From Pseudisothecium myosuroides (lineage: Eukaryota > Streptophyta > Bryopsida > Hypnales > Lembophyllaceae): a stretch of DNA of 64,000 nucleotides. Under the pieces are notes generated by a model that did not search any database, was not told the DNA's origin, and was given only the letters and a program-made list of their open reading frames with translations. The stretch covers positions 29,553,288 to 29,617,287 of the forward strand of contig OX637288.1 in NCBI GenBank assembly GCA_951799445.1, read 5' to 3'. Of the stretch, positions 22,061-33,375 are shown piece by piece. Within the stretch, counting starts at the first letter, position 1; each line of letters opens with the position of its first letter. The position numbers and the translations under genes were made by a program.

Positions 22061-22744
22061 TTTCCCAATGTCTGGTTGCGGGTCTTTGCTAAATTGGGGG
22101 TTGTTTGGGGCATTGTAAGCCTGGCTTGTAGGCTGAGGGTTAACTCGCCAATTCAATGATTTCCCGGCCTCCAAAAAACGCAGAAATCACTAACCCTCAA
22201 GCACACCGACGGAGGCTGTTCAATTTTGAGAATTTGCAATGACTTGAAGATATCTCTAATATCTTTTATTATTTGTTGAAATCTATGTATTTCTAAACAT
22301 ACTCAGTGAGTTATTCATTCAATTATTTAAATGAAGCACTTCCTTTACTCCCACTTTCCATTCCCATTTCTGATTGCAATTGAATTTTGATTCAACTTGT
22401 TATTTTGTAATAAGGACGCTAGCATGCTAGCATGGTTGTTTGGAGCATTGTAAGCCTCGCTCATAGCATTGTAAAACCGACTTGTAGCATGGGCACCTTT
22501 AGATTGGGTACTGCAGAGGGGTAGGCATAACATATATTCTTTCAAGAACGGACACAATCTGAAAGACTTCAAAGGTAATCCACATGCAGGTCCTTCCATT
22601 TTTGCAATAGACAGACCTGTCAACAAGATATTCTCCCAAAGGAATGGTTCCATCAACCCACTCGCCAGCATTGGCTTGGTGTGAATGGAACGACCTGCAG
22701 TTCAAGAGTTCGCATCCATATCCATAAGTGATTATAATCACTTA

Positions 22745-23335
22745 TAATGCATTTTAGTTCAAACTCTAGGATAAATTCTTGGACATAGAATTCTAGCAAA
22801 GGAGATATACTTTGAAGTTTTAATTATTTTGTAGAAAATAGGAAAAATAATTTTCAACGAAACTAAAAATTGACCATTTAGAGGGACTTCTTGGTGATGA
22901 AATTCTACCAAAAAAATTAGGTCAAAACCAGCTCTAATGTTTAGAATTGCAAATGCAAGGGAGGTTTGTTTGCACGAATGCGAAGGACATAAAATAATGT
23001 ATTTTTAAATGCCCTTACATAGGAATATGTTTGACTATTATAGGAATATATCACAAAAATTTCAACTGAAGATCATTAATTTACACCGCTCAATTTAGTA
23101 TAAAAAAAAGCTAAATGTCAAAGTGTGATAAATTAACAAAATTGAATTTTAAATATAAAATGATTTTTAAAATTTTCTGAAAAATAAGGGCTACAAATTT
23201 AACTAAGACATCTAGAAAAAAAAAATTTGTTTCTGGCATTGGACTCATAATTCAAAAGTTATAACGTTCAAAAATCAAAACGCAACCAAATTGATAGGTG
23301 TTTCTTGCAATCACCCTTTGAATAGTTAAGCAATC
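22745..23335 (+). repeat. dispersed repeat family R1, copy 2
   Basis: This aligns with copy 1 (106-645) along its length, including the core GGACATAAAATAATGTATTT and the end TTTCTTGCAATCACCC. It lies between the ATM-like kinase exon and the preceding exon, and is absent at the equivalent place in unit B, so it is a post-duplication insertion. No coding sequence is seen. Confidence 0.65.
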
Positions 23336-23357
23336 AAAGAAGTCAAATGGCTCACCT

Positions 23358-23510
23358 CTCTTACACTGACATTATGTCCGGTGTAAGAGTAATTGCAAAG
23401 TAGGCCAAGTCATCAAAAATAATCATTGGTTAGTACCAACCTTGCCGTCCACGACTTGGTAGGTCCTAACTGGCGATTATTTTTGATAACTTGGCCTGCT
23501 TTGCAATTAC
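23358..23510. repeat. two adjoining inverted repeats (foldback element or hairpin precursor)
   Basis: A small stem (CTCTTACAC at 23,358-23,366 with GTGTAAGAG at 23,381-23,389) abuts a large one. In the large one GTAATTGCAAAG and the next 24 bases at 23,389 pair with the complementary arm ending at 23,510 with few mismatches, and the loop is itself partly self-complementary. Unit B lacks it. It is either a 120-bp foldback MITE or an expressed hairpin. No target duplication is evident. Confidence 0.65.
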
Positions 23511-25499
23511 CTAGTCCAGAAACCACTTGTGGAGTCAAGTACCCACCAGTTCAAGCTGTCCAATGCTGCGGTTTTCCCTTGGCAAGAGAATCTTTTTGTT
23601 AGTGTCCTGTACTCATACACCATTTATAATTGCAAATATTTCAGATGAGAATAGAATCGAGGCCAATCAATCATCGTTGCAAATTACCTCAAAGCCAACC
23701 AAATTACTTCTGGAGTCATATGAGTCTCATGCAAAACAGTGAAACCCTTAACTCCAACTTTAAAAAGCAAAGAAGATAGCAATGCACAGCCCTAATGTTC
23801 AGCGTCGGAAGGATTTCTACCTCCTTTTTGGTCTCGAGCTCAGCAAGCTTGATGTAAATCTCTACCATTTGCTTCATCTGCACGACAAGAAGAATCCACT
23901 CAAACACTCAACTCAAACACTCAACTCAAACACTCCTATTTGATAAGTCCTCCTAAATCAAGACCAGACAATGAGCTCTGAGTGAGTTGACCTGTATCAA
24001 TAGATCCTTGGATATGCTGTCAATTTTTTCAATAGTTGCACGACTGTGTGTTTCTTGTCCATATCGACGACAAACGCGATCTTCTCACGCTGGTTCTCCT
24101 TCACACGTACGGTCACCATTCGCTAAAGCAAATACCTGTCCCCGAGTTGTTCACAGTGCACCCAATTTCACATCTTTAAAACTTGGGAAGCCAATTGATG
24201 TAATCTAGGACACCAGCTCAGTCAATCATACCACGCACACCTCCAAGACATGAAAATGTCGTCCGGAATTGAAACTATGCAGACTACGTAGCATGACGGA
24301 GAGGGTCTCAATCAAGTACCTAGTTCACGGTGTGGTACGGATGGTCGATTGCCATTCGTTCTACAAGAGCACATAATGCATACTGCCAAAACTGCACACA
24401 AGGTGAATCCATGAAGCTAAATGCCCACCACTCTACTCATCTGTACTACACAAAAGCAGGTGTTTCTGGAGATGTAGCACCAAATATCCTAGTCATGTGT
24501 GTAACCATTAGCCACCAAGTAAAACTCCCCAAGAAGACTCAAGAAGCTCACATTCACACCCCCACCTGGAAACTATGAGATCCTGTGGTTTGCTCCTTCA
24601 AACTCCCCATTCGAGAGGTTATCTGATAAACCAAGGGTACAAACTTGTAAGACTGGACCTGCAATTCAATATACATATGATATGAGACAGAGCCAAAGAG
24701 ATTCTATCTCATTGGGCTAAAAAATTTGCAGACAACACCGGGTGGATTTTTTCTTCTTATAAACCTTGCACCAATTAGGAAGCTCTACTTAAACAGAATC
24801 CTCAATGTCGTTATCATTAAATATGACAAATTAAACTGACAACTTGGGCGTTCAAGTGTACCTTCTCCCGTACCTTCTTTACTGTCTCCAGCATTGCAGC
24901 AACTACCCACGGATTTTTGGACACATTAAACCACAGAGACAACAATTTGAAGACCTGAGGTCACAAAGAGGCATGTAAAGTTTCAATGACATGGTGAATT
25001 TCTTTAAAATGGTGATATTTCGTATGCCATTTTTAGATTGTGGGATCTAAACCATCTTGGACAAGTATAGATTTAAAAACGTGAAGTCATAAACATTTAG
25101 GATAGGTATAGATTTTAGATTGCATATCTAAAGTGTAAAAATGCCAAAGTTGCAAAGCGATTGTCATTGTAACAAAATTCTCCATAGACTATCTACTTTT
25201 AGAAAATTTCAAAAAAACAAATTTGTCTCAAGAGCTTTAGACATCACAAAGAATAGGCAGTTTTTATAGTTGTCTAGTGCTGATCCTAATTAAGAGTTGA
25301 TTTTTATCACCCTACAAGACTACAATGTCATCGATGTATTGAAACTTTAAATCACAAGGGTACTTTTTATGTGAATGCGAGAAACACTGTACTGTTCTTG
25401 TAGCGTTGTGCATAGTAGTTGTGAATTTTTGGGGAATACTTTAGAAAATAAAAAAATAAAAATGTGAAAAAAATGTTTAATGTATACGCCTTTAAGAAG

Positions 25500-26060
25500 A
25501 AGGTATCCTAGAAAGGAAAAGTGTATGAAATTTTAGAAAGCTAAGAAAGCTAAACATTGGCAAGTTGAGAAGAATTGATGGTGATGAGATTTTACCAAAA
25601 GAATGATCTTAGAACCATCTTCAATGTTCAAAAATTGTATGCAATGGAAGTGTTGTTTGGCGTTTGTACTCATGTGGAGGACATAAAATAATATATATTT
25701 CAAATTTTCTTTGCTACTAGATATATGCTTTCCTACTATGCAAATAGGCCATGAAAATTTCATTTCTAATCATTAAATTTGGAGACTCCTAACATACATA
25801 AAGTCCCTAAACCTAATTTTGTGACAGATTAACAAAAATGATTTTAAAATATAAATTGATTTTTCTAAATTTCTAAAAATAAGGGATATGATTACCATCA
25901 AGTTAGACACATTCAATAGAAATTTCATGTATATTGAACTTGAATGTCCTTCAAAAGTTATAGCGGATTACAAGAGAGTCACTCTCATTGTGATAGAGAA
26001 TAGGACTGGTATTTCTTGCAATGACCAAGTGCTTGCATGAAAGACAGGTACTAAAACTTT
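25500..26060 (+). repeat. dispersed repeat family R1, copy 3
   Basis: This shares with copies 1 and 2 the GGACATAAAATAATAT core, the AAAATTTCA...ATCATTAAATTT phrase and the TTTCTTGCAATGACC end. It forms the left arm of a large inverted repeat with copy 4, the centre being near 26,070. Confidence 0.6.
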
Positions 26061-26084
26061 GTTACAGAGGGATTGCCAAAGCTT

Positions 26085-26575
26085 CCTTTTGCAATAACTT
26101 TTGAAGCTTGATTTGCATGAACTTGATATTTTTACTGGAGATGCCTCTCTTGAGTTTAATCACATGTCATATTTTTTAGAAATTTTCAAAAATCATTTTA
26201 TATTTAAAAATCATTTAAACTAATATGTCATGTTTTGAGTTTAGAGGATTTTTAGTACTATGGAGTCCCCAAATTTAATGATTTGGAGTTGAAATTTCTA
26301 TGATCTATTTCCATGGTAGGAAGTCATGTTCCTACCAAGGGGCATTAAAAATATTATATTTTATGTCCTCTACATTCATTCAAAAATGGCTCCTTTGCAT
26401 GCACAATTTTGAATGTTGAAGATGGTTTCAAGATAATTTTTTTGGTGAAATCTCTTCAACATAAAGTCTTCCCAAATGGCCAATTTTGAGTTTCTTTGAA
26501 AATTGTTTTTCCTAGTTTGTACAAATTAAAACGTCAAACTATGTATTTTCTTCAAAATTTCAGCTCACATTTTTT
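26085..26575 (-). repeat. dispersed repeat family R1, copy 4 (inverted)
   Basis: Read on the minus strand it follows copy 1 closely from its left end (GACGTTTTAATTTGT, GGCCATTTGGGAAGACTT, GAGGACATAAAATATAAT) to CTAAACTC. With copy 3 it makes a palindrome of about 1 kb, able to form a hairpin transcript. Confidence 0.6.
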
Positions 26576-26648
26576 TGTGAATAACTTTTTAGCTAGATTT
26601 TTTTAGGTCTAAAATTTTGGAGATAAGCTATTTTTAGTGTCATACTAA

Positions 26649-27834
26649 CTCGGGGAGGTCACTCTATGTATATTTTGTGCACCACGTGCGGCAATGGGGT
26701 ATTTTGTGGGGGGCTATTTACCTCCTACGTGGAAATAAAAGGGTTCCTATAATTACATAATTTGAAAAAATGGCCTATATTATGGCCTATGTCATTACTT
26801 ATAATTTTTATGGCAATGCAAATTTTGGTAGGGTATATTATTTATAAGGAAAAAAAGTAAACTAAAAAGCAAATTGAAAAGAAAAGTATAAGGGTAAAAA
26901 GTACAAAAAAAAAATAGGTGTTGTGGGTTTTTTAACAATGCGTGATCATGACACATTTTTTTCTAATTTCTTCAATCAAATGTTGAACCATTAATGAGTC
27001 CATAAACACATACACTTCCAAATGTATACTAGAAATGCAACATTAGACTTCCGCAAAGGTCCCTAAAATTTGAAACAACCTATGTGTAGGGTCAAATCTT
27101 TTTTCTAGACTCTTTGAATGAAGTCAACATTGTTTGCCTAAACTCCAAAGAATCAGCTCTGAAATGGTTTACCAAAATCTCTGAAAAAGGTTAGTGATAC
27201 CTTATCCATAGAAATGAAAGCATCATGTCATTCAAACATGCAATTGAATTAAAGTTCCAACCCCACAAACATGGCATAGCAGAAGTGCAATTGGATTGAA
27301 ATTAGAATCAATATTCAATCATCATGCTTGCACAAAAATCTCAATTCTTTAGTTGTGTACATAAACATAAGCTCCTACTTAGAGATATCTTAAAATTTAC
27401 TAAGTCATTTACATCATATTGGTAGTACTAACATTGTTGCCAGTGAGTCCCATATAAAATTGTAAATGTTTAGAGTAAAAAATTGAACATATCATTGAAC
27501 TAATTGAACATATCTCTAAATTGAAGTGCATGTTCATCCACTAAAACCTAGAAAAATGGAGTATTTTTCACCCACCTCCTTCAAATCCAATTTTATGAAA
27601 CGTATCCTATTAATGATAGTATATGGAATCCAATTCTGCAACCCCTTAATTACTTGTACTAATTTTGAAAGACTCAGATTTTTTAGCTACTTATATTATT
27701 TATACTTGATTTCCTCCTTTCCATGTTCCCTAATTTATTTGTAATTTTTTAATAAATTTTATTTCAAAAGAATAAATTGCTATCTATATTATGCCGCACA
27801 TAGTTTTGAAAATGCGCTAAGTGACCTCCCCGGG
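26649..27834. mobile_element. 1.19-kb non-autonomous TIR transposon with 8-bp target duplication
   Basis: The termini are CTCGGGGAGGTCACT and, on the other strand, CCCGGGGAGGTCACT (14 of 15 match). Weaker inverted similarity extends about 48 bp inward to GTGCGGCA. The exact 8-bp direct repeat CATACTAA flanks it (26,641-26,648 and 27,835-27,842). An 8-bp duplication points to the hAT superfamily; Mutator-like (usually 9 bp) is the alternative. The interior is AT-rich with no transposase, so it depends on an enzyme encoded elsewhere. Confidence 0.8.
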
Positions 27835-28082
27835 CATACTAATTATCTTTATTTTATTTTATTTTTAAAATTTTGTGTGCAAAAGCTCACAGTACTAGGA
27901 GTACTAGCCAAAGTGGAACAAAAACAACCAATCATTCATGCAATCACCCGACCCTACTTAATTATCACTCATGATCCTTCCACATCAAAAGCAGTATTGG
28001 TGTCAAAATTGAACTCTGAGCATGTGATAGCCTCCATGCGCTGGCCTCCTCTTCATTTAGAGCAAGTAGTTTGTGCAACACA

Positions 28083-28175
28083 TGTATTTTAAGTAAAATT
28101 TTGCTGAAAATCGCCTTAAAGGTCATTACTTAAAATCTTATGTTTAGGACCATACTTAAAAACTCACTTAAAACA
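28083..28175. mobile_element. small MITE-like element, copy 1
   Basis: This 93-bp sequence has inverted ends, TGTATTTTAAGT at the left and ACTTAAAACA at the right. A second copy lies at 47,793-47,882 in opposite orientation (TGTTTTAAGT...ACTTAAAACA), with the same interior phrase around GGTCATTACTTAAAAT. It is too short to code for anything. Target duplications are not clear. Confidence 0.6.
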
Positions 28176-28844
28176 CCCCATTCTCTTGTAGTGTCCAATG
28201 AGCAAAAGTGAATACTTCCACCTCTTTAGGAATAGAAGTAAATCATTGAAGAAACTTCAAGGGAACAAAATGCTTTCATTGAAAGAAGAAATCATCTCCT
28301 AGATTTTTGAACAATAGAGATATGTTGTGGAAGTTATAAAATTAACTAACTTCCAACGCGGGTCTTTTAGGACTTTAAGAATTTTGAGAAGGCTCACTTT
28401 GGACCACAATTAACAAAATCTAATACAACGCATTCACTTACCTTTGACTTACCCTAAAACTATTCACACACCTTTTTTGATTGTTGATACTATACAATTC
28501 TTTATGGTTTCAAGCTCCTAACTAAGACTACAAATCACTGAAACATTGAGTTGAGTTACTAGCAATCTACATGACTTGAATACAATGGAACCTCTCCTAG
28601 TGCATCTTCTCTTCTAGTGCATAATTGTCAATTGTGCAATTTGGAGGTAGGCCCAATTTGAAGCACTTTTTCTAAAAAGTAGGGTAGTTAGAGCCAACAT
28701 TAGCTTAGTGACCATTATTAAAACTCTCTTAGTGCATAGTCCTGGCCTCATGTACTAAGAGAGGTTCTACTATAGAATACAAGAGTAGAACATGAAATTT
28801 GGTAGGTAACAAAACAAAAATCCAATGGCCCTCCTCAATGGGAA
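28176..28844. other. intergenic or intronic, no gene seen
   Basis: This AT-rich DNA lies between the MITE and the ATM-like exons. It presumably belongs to an expanded intron of the former ATM-like gene. No exon, RNA gene or repeat is recognised. Confidence 0.5.
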
Positions 28845-28859
28845 CTACTGGACACGAGC

Positions 28860-31459
28860 TACCTTGTGTTGCCACAACCGCAATGCTGCTTGCCACTCGC
28901 TTGAATTGAGGCAATCTTCAAAACTTCTGTAAAGCCTGTCAGTGTAGTGAACTAGTTCATAGTAGGTATGGCGCAATCGTTCAGCCCACCTACCATAACT
29001 GCCCGCACTTTGGTCAAAACCCTTAACGGCTTTTTTCACCACTTTAACCAACTTTTCCAAGTATGGGAGGCAATCCATTCTTGATCACCCCATTCTGGCT
29101 ATGTAGGCTATTCTCTTTTGTGAAGGAAGAAATGAATAGTGAATAATTATGGCGCAATTCCCAGGGCAGTTGTTGCCCATTATGATTGGCTGCAAGACTC
29201 TCAATATTTCAACCAACACTTGGGGGATTTTGAAACCAACCCTTGGTTGGAAATAGAAAGGTCTATATGACCAAAATGGGAGGAACACAATCTTCAGCTC
29301 AAAAATTCATGGTAATTCTAATTTGCAAAAAAAAAATCTTAAAATTATAGAAACCTTCTGCAGTCTATTTCTACACAAATTTCTGCACAAAGGAAAATTG
29401 ACCCACTGAAGAAACCCGCCCTGCAGATGGTCAGAATTCTTAAGTGGTCAGAAATGGGCTGCCTCCTCTAAAGTTCCAATATTCTCCGGCAGTTGTACGT
29501 TGCAAAGAAAAGCAAACAGTCAATTCTGTTCAGAAATCAAAACAAACGTGAAGACATCTCCTCCAGCATGCTACACCTCCAATTCCAGACTTGCTAATTC
29601 GATCATTGCACACCTGTCCGATCGCGTTTCCGCTAGCCATTTTCCAGCGAGACAATGAAGGGCTGCAGATTCTCCAGCTAAGCTTAGCTTCAACGCCAGA
29701 ATACTCTTGCATGATGTATTTCATCAGGTTCACTGCCATTTCTTGTTGACCCTGGGCCCAAAAGGATTTTCGCCCCTTCAACCTGCTACCACCCATAACC
29801 TACGATAAATTACAGAAAGACTAGAAGACGATTTGGCCCAGCACGACTCCCACCACGACGCTGAGTGGATCACTTCAGTCCATTAGAGCTTCTTTCAGAA
29901 TTTGGTTAGGAATCAGTTGTGGAGACCTTGCATCAAAACAGCTGCGAGACCTTACCCTGGCAGCCGACAGAAGTTTTCCCAAAAAAGGTCCAGGTGCATC
30001 TGGAGTTCTGGACTGCATTGTCCGCTGGTGCCACTCAGAATCAACTTCAACTCGTGAATTGAATCAGCAGCTTGATTCCGTCTACCAGCCTGCCACGTAG
30101 ACAAATCATCTTTCAGAACCTCAGCTTCGGGTGAGGCGTTGCATACCACTTGTGGAGGTGGTACACTAATGAAGGGCCAGAATAATTTGCTACATTGTAT
30201 TAACCCCTAAAGAACCCAGGAATCATGGTTATGAAATGTTGAATTTGAGTGATCACAATTTTGAAAAGTATAGTTAAAATGGGGCCAAATGTATATCACC
30301 CAAATCAATCAGAAACATTGCAAGTGTTGGTCAGTAAAAAAATGAAAATTTCGGAAAAAAAGAAAAGCCATATGACGGACTCAAATGTGCTAAAAAAAAC
30401 CTGAGGCCCAACTTGAACTTCTTGGTCCTTCTCGGAATTCAAGCACAGGGGAACGCATCTGCGCATGAGACTAAGCAAGATGAGTTGCACATCTTCCGGG
30501 CGAGAGTTGAGAACTCAAGTAGGTGACGAGGTAGGTAATCTTGACGACTGAGTACATGAAACAATACTTTCCGAAAGATGATATAGGGCTCCAGCAAATC
30601 ATAATGAGATTGCCTCTGCCTTGTGTTTTCTTGCCATAAGTCCTCAAATGCAAACACCTGGAATATGGTAACAAGGCAATGCCTCACAATAAAAACGACC
30701 TTTCTCGGTTGTGATCCAACAAAACAACAAGAACAGAACGCAAAGGCTACGCTGGCTTGTACTGAATAACTCGAAACATCGGGGTCAAGCTTAATCTTTA
30801 TGAGCTCTAGGGCCTTAAAATGTCACTTGCAGGAGCTTCAATAAATCCATACCCCGATTATCCCACTTGATAAACACATTTGATCCAGAGAAGGGATGAA
30901 GGATAAACGTCATGTAGCCTTTACCCGTGTGTCACACGGAATATGTGGACCACTCAGGTACCACAGTGCGCTGGGACATCCTCCATCTCATCTCCCATGC
31001 TTGTGAAAGGCACTCCAGCATCTGCGTTGAGAAATATCAGACATCACCAGGACAATTCTGCAAAAAACTGAAACGTTCTCTTGCATAGCTGGAAAAAAGC
31101 CCACAGCTTTTTCGTGGTCAACCCCCAAATGCCCAGATGGCTAAAAGTGGCCTTGTTCCATTCCTATCGGAGTTGAAATAAATCATTTAGAACGCTTCAA
31201 GAAAGTTAACAAAATGCATCAATAGGAGGACGTTAACAATCATATTCTATATTTATGAACAATAGGTGAAATTCTTTTCAGTTACAACTAGCTTCCACAA
31301 TAAACTTTCTGTTTTAGTTTGGTCACTTTGCGGTTGAAATTAGTGCCTGCAAACCTTGACTCACAAAAACGACCCAAACTGTACCTGAAGTTTCATGATA
31401 GCACGATTCACAGTTTGCGTGATCTCCATGCTATTGAGCGCCATGCCCGTAATGATTCC
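28860..31459 (-). pseudogene. ATM: ATM-like kinase pseudogene, FAT-domain exons
   Basis: Minus-strand exons: 31,459-31,385 (25 codons, ITGMALNSMEITQTVNRAIM, clean CAG/GTACAG borders), 31,021-30,962 (LECLSQAWEMRW), 30,657-30,401 (FAFEDLWQENTRQRQSHYDL, then LEPYIIFRKVL and HLLEFSTLARK), about 30,149-29,970 (WQAGRRNQAADSIHELK), about 29,796-29,600 (FWAQGQQEMAVNLMKY) and about 29,055-28,860 (YYELVHYTDRLYRSFEDC). Their order follows the FAT (helical solenoid) domain of ATM, which clamps the kinase and senses DNA breaks with MRN. At 30,401-30,480 the frame after STLARK is broken, so the gene is probably non-functional. Exons further 5' are not seen. Downstream exons continue at 24,658. The unit A/B junction at 30,881 falls in an intron of this gene. 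ATM rather than ATR or TOR is preferred from the LALANGDR...DMDKK and SYKFVPLVYQ motifs downstream. Confidence 0.65.
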
Positions 31460-31965
31460 CTGCAGTTACACTCAGTAAGTAGTGAGATAAAGAATGAAAC
31501 TAAGGATGTTATGCGAAAACATTCCGAACCCAAACAAGATCATGCCTAAGTCTCCGCACATGTCATTTTTCCAAGAATCACTTGGGCAAGACGAACTCTC
31601 TTCCTGTATCCCACGTGGATTTCTAGACCTGTCTTGCATGCTGCAACAGAGGATAAAAACTTTCAGCATCACCTTCCACCAGGGCTCTCAAACAACTGCC
31701 CAGAAGTCCCAGAGGGACGCAAAACACGAGAGAATGTAGATGAGAGGCTCAAATGGAAGTTCCTTGCATTTTTCATATCCATGCACAACAGCTCGAGCTT
31801 GCAAATAGCCAAAACTTTGTCTCCAAATACCAAAATATTAGCCAAAACATGACTGTTTCAAAATTAAAAAATATTTCAAACCTAAATCTGACAATGCTAC
31901 ATATGATCATATAGTGTCAAAGGGATCATTGACAAGTTTAGAAGAATTTAAGCTATGTAGGTGTG
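31460..31965. other. possible ATM-like upstream intron, then shared flank
   Basis: No exon is confidently recognised before 31,459. A stretch at 31,550-31,640 (minus) is GC-richer and could hold a decayed exon. From 31,790 the sequence matches 646-814. The intact CATGA target site of the 3.48-kb element is at 31,966-31,970. Confidence 0.5.
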
Positions 31966-31970
31966 CATGA

Positions 31971-33375
31971 AAACCGAGTCCTTTATGACCCGCTGCTTGA
32001 ACATTAAACGAGTCATTGACAAAGACACGACCAGAGGGGTTGTTGGGAGTCCTAGTACTTACATGACCTCCAGGCCGCCTCATATTGCAGTTCTCAAAAC
32101 TCGGGACCGCCTTCAAGGTCTCTCTGCTGTGCAAGCCTCTACAATTGAAAGGTCAAAAACGTATGTGCATCCCATCTGCCATAAGGATCTCATCAAGCCT
32201 TTGTGAGACTACCAGTTTTGCTCGTCTGCAGAGTCCCCTACTACGTCACCTCATCTTGGGTTCAGCGATGGTGACTTCCTACTACGTAACAGCGGGTCAT
32301 ATGTCTCCACAGCTTTATTCCAATTCCCTTCATGCTCACAAGTCATCAACTGAGATCGCACCTACTTTTCAACACACCAGATTCCATGGATTGCAAACAA
32401 CCATAACTGCACAGCCAGAATCCATTCCTTCACTGACAATGCTTGAGGAATTGAATCTGTCAAAGAACAATTGGAGTGGTACACTTCTGTGGGTGCTTCT
32501 TCACGATTTTAAATCTGATAGTTTTATGGTTAGGCTCAGACTTGGACACCCAAGACATGGTGCCATGGCCGAATGTGAGCTTCTGGTTTATCATGGCTAG
32601 CCATTCTTCAATTAAGAAAGTGAAATTTTCAATTCTCTGTTTTCATTTGACAAGGATGCTTTAGAATCATGCGTGTGTACTGAAAATGATTATGGTACGT
32701 GTCTTTCATTGTATTGGCTGGGACTGGAATATGTGCACCACCACTGCTCTCCCCAAATTCTACATCGAGACATCATTTACAGCAACATTTTGATGGACTT
32801 GGAGTATGAAGCGCTTTTGGCTGATTTTGGCATTCCAGGATGTGGAAGCGACAGTATCGCACGACTTGTCCATAGCCGCTGGTTTGTTGGGCTACATTTC
32901 TCCTGTTGAAGTGCTTTCAGCATCTATCCAATGGCTTCGAATGCAGTGTTTGGTGAATGAGATAGTGATGTGGACTTGATTGTGCTGTAGTTTTTGTTTA
33001 GTATCACCACAAATCTTGTGGTGTGAGTTGCGAGTGGAACGATCTGTGCAGAGTACTCGTTTGGAACGCGAGTGACGGGGAAACTTGATAACTACAGCTT
33101 CGGTGTTGGGTTGTTGGAGTTGGTGATTGGAAAACGTGCAGCCAGCCCATTGAGTGATGTAGAAGTACTAATTGGGTTTGCAACAGAGTGGTGACACCAA
33201 TGGAGTTGTGTGAGATTTTAGATTTCAAGTGTGGGATGAGGTCACTGAGTGAGATGATTCAAGTCCTAAGAATTGCAATGGCGCGAGCTATTTACATGCT
33301 TGCAAGTCGTCCGTCTGTGCGCGAGGTGGTGAAATTGGTAGGGTACGGGAATCGCAAGTCGGCAAGAAAGTAGCC
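31971..33375 (+). pseudogene. LRR receptor-kinase pseudogene (unit B)
   Basis: This is the uninterrupted counterpart of 4310-10900. It shows LEELNLSKNNWSGTLLW (about 32,440), then LKS/LWLGSDLD with MVPWPNVSF in a shifted frame. A kinase exon follows at about 32,725-32,905 ([25 protein letters not shown]), then FGVGLLELVIGKRAA (about 33,090) and IQVLRIAMARA..REVVKLVG (about 33,265-33,340). The HRD and DFG triplets survive. The activation-segment end is lost and the frames do not join. A residual intron sits before GLEYVHHH with an inactive acceptor. It is oriented toward the minus-strand gene at 34,370, as in unit A, so this head-on pair predates the duplication. Confidence 0.8.

Larger units (their letters stand above)
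22617..24658 (-). pseudogene. ATM: ATM-like kinase pseudogene, FAT end and start of kinase domain (unit A)
   Basis: Exons in minus-strand order: 24,658 to about 24,570 (VQSYKFVPLVYQ), 24,134-23,992 (FALANGDR, then in another frame VKENQR...FVVDMDKK), 23,877 to about 23,790 (MVEIYIKLAELETKKE, then PTLNIR), and 22,694-22,617 (VVPFTPS, then VDGTIPLGEYLVD in another frame). In the ATM family (PI3K-like protein kinase of the DNA double-strand-break response, nuclear) these motifs occur in exactly this order, at the end of the FAT domain and the start of the kinase domain. Splice AG/GT ends are mostly present. Lesions are a frameshift after ALANGDR and a small deletion in the kinase exon. The catalytic DRH and DFG exons are absent. 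This part is separated from the upstream exons by the 2.6-kb insertion at 25,365-27,958. Confidence 0.7.
25365..27958. mobile_element. composite 2.6-kb insertion (unit A)
   Basis: Unit B reads straight through at about 44,940-44,955 (ACAAGGGTGCTACTCAATTATC), whereas unit A has ACAAGGGTACT, then 2.6 kb, then CCCTACTTAATTATC. TACT is present on both sides (25,361-25,364 and 27,955-27,958) and may be the target duplication. Inside are an inverted pair of R1 repeats (25,500-26,575) and a 1.19-kb terminal-inverted-repeat element (26,649-27,834). No gene is visible. Confidence 0.65.
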
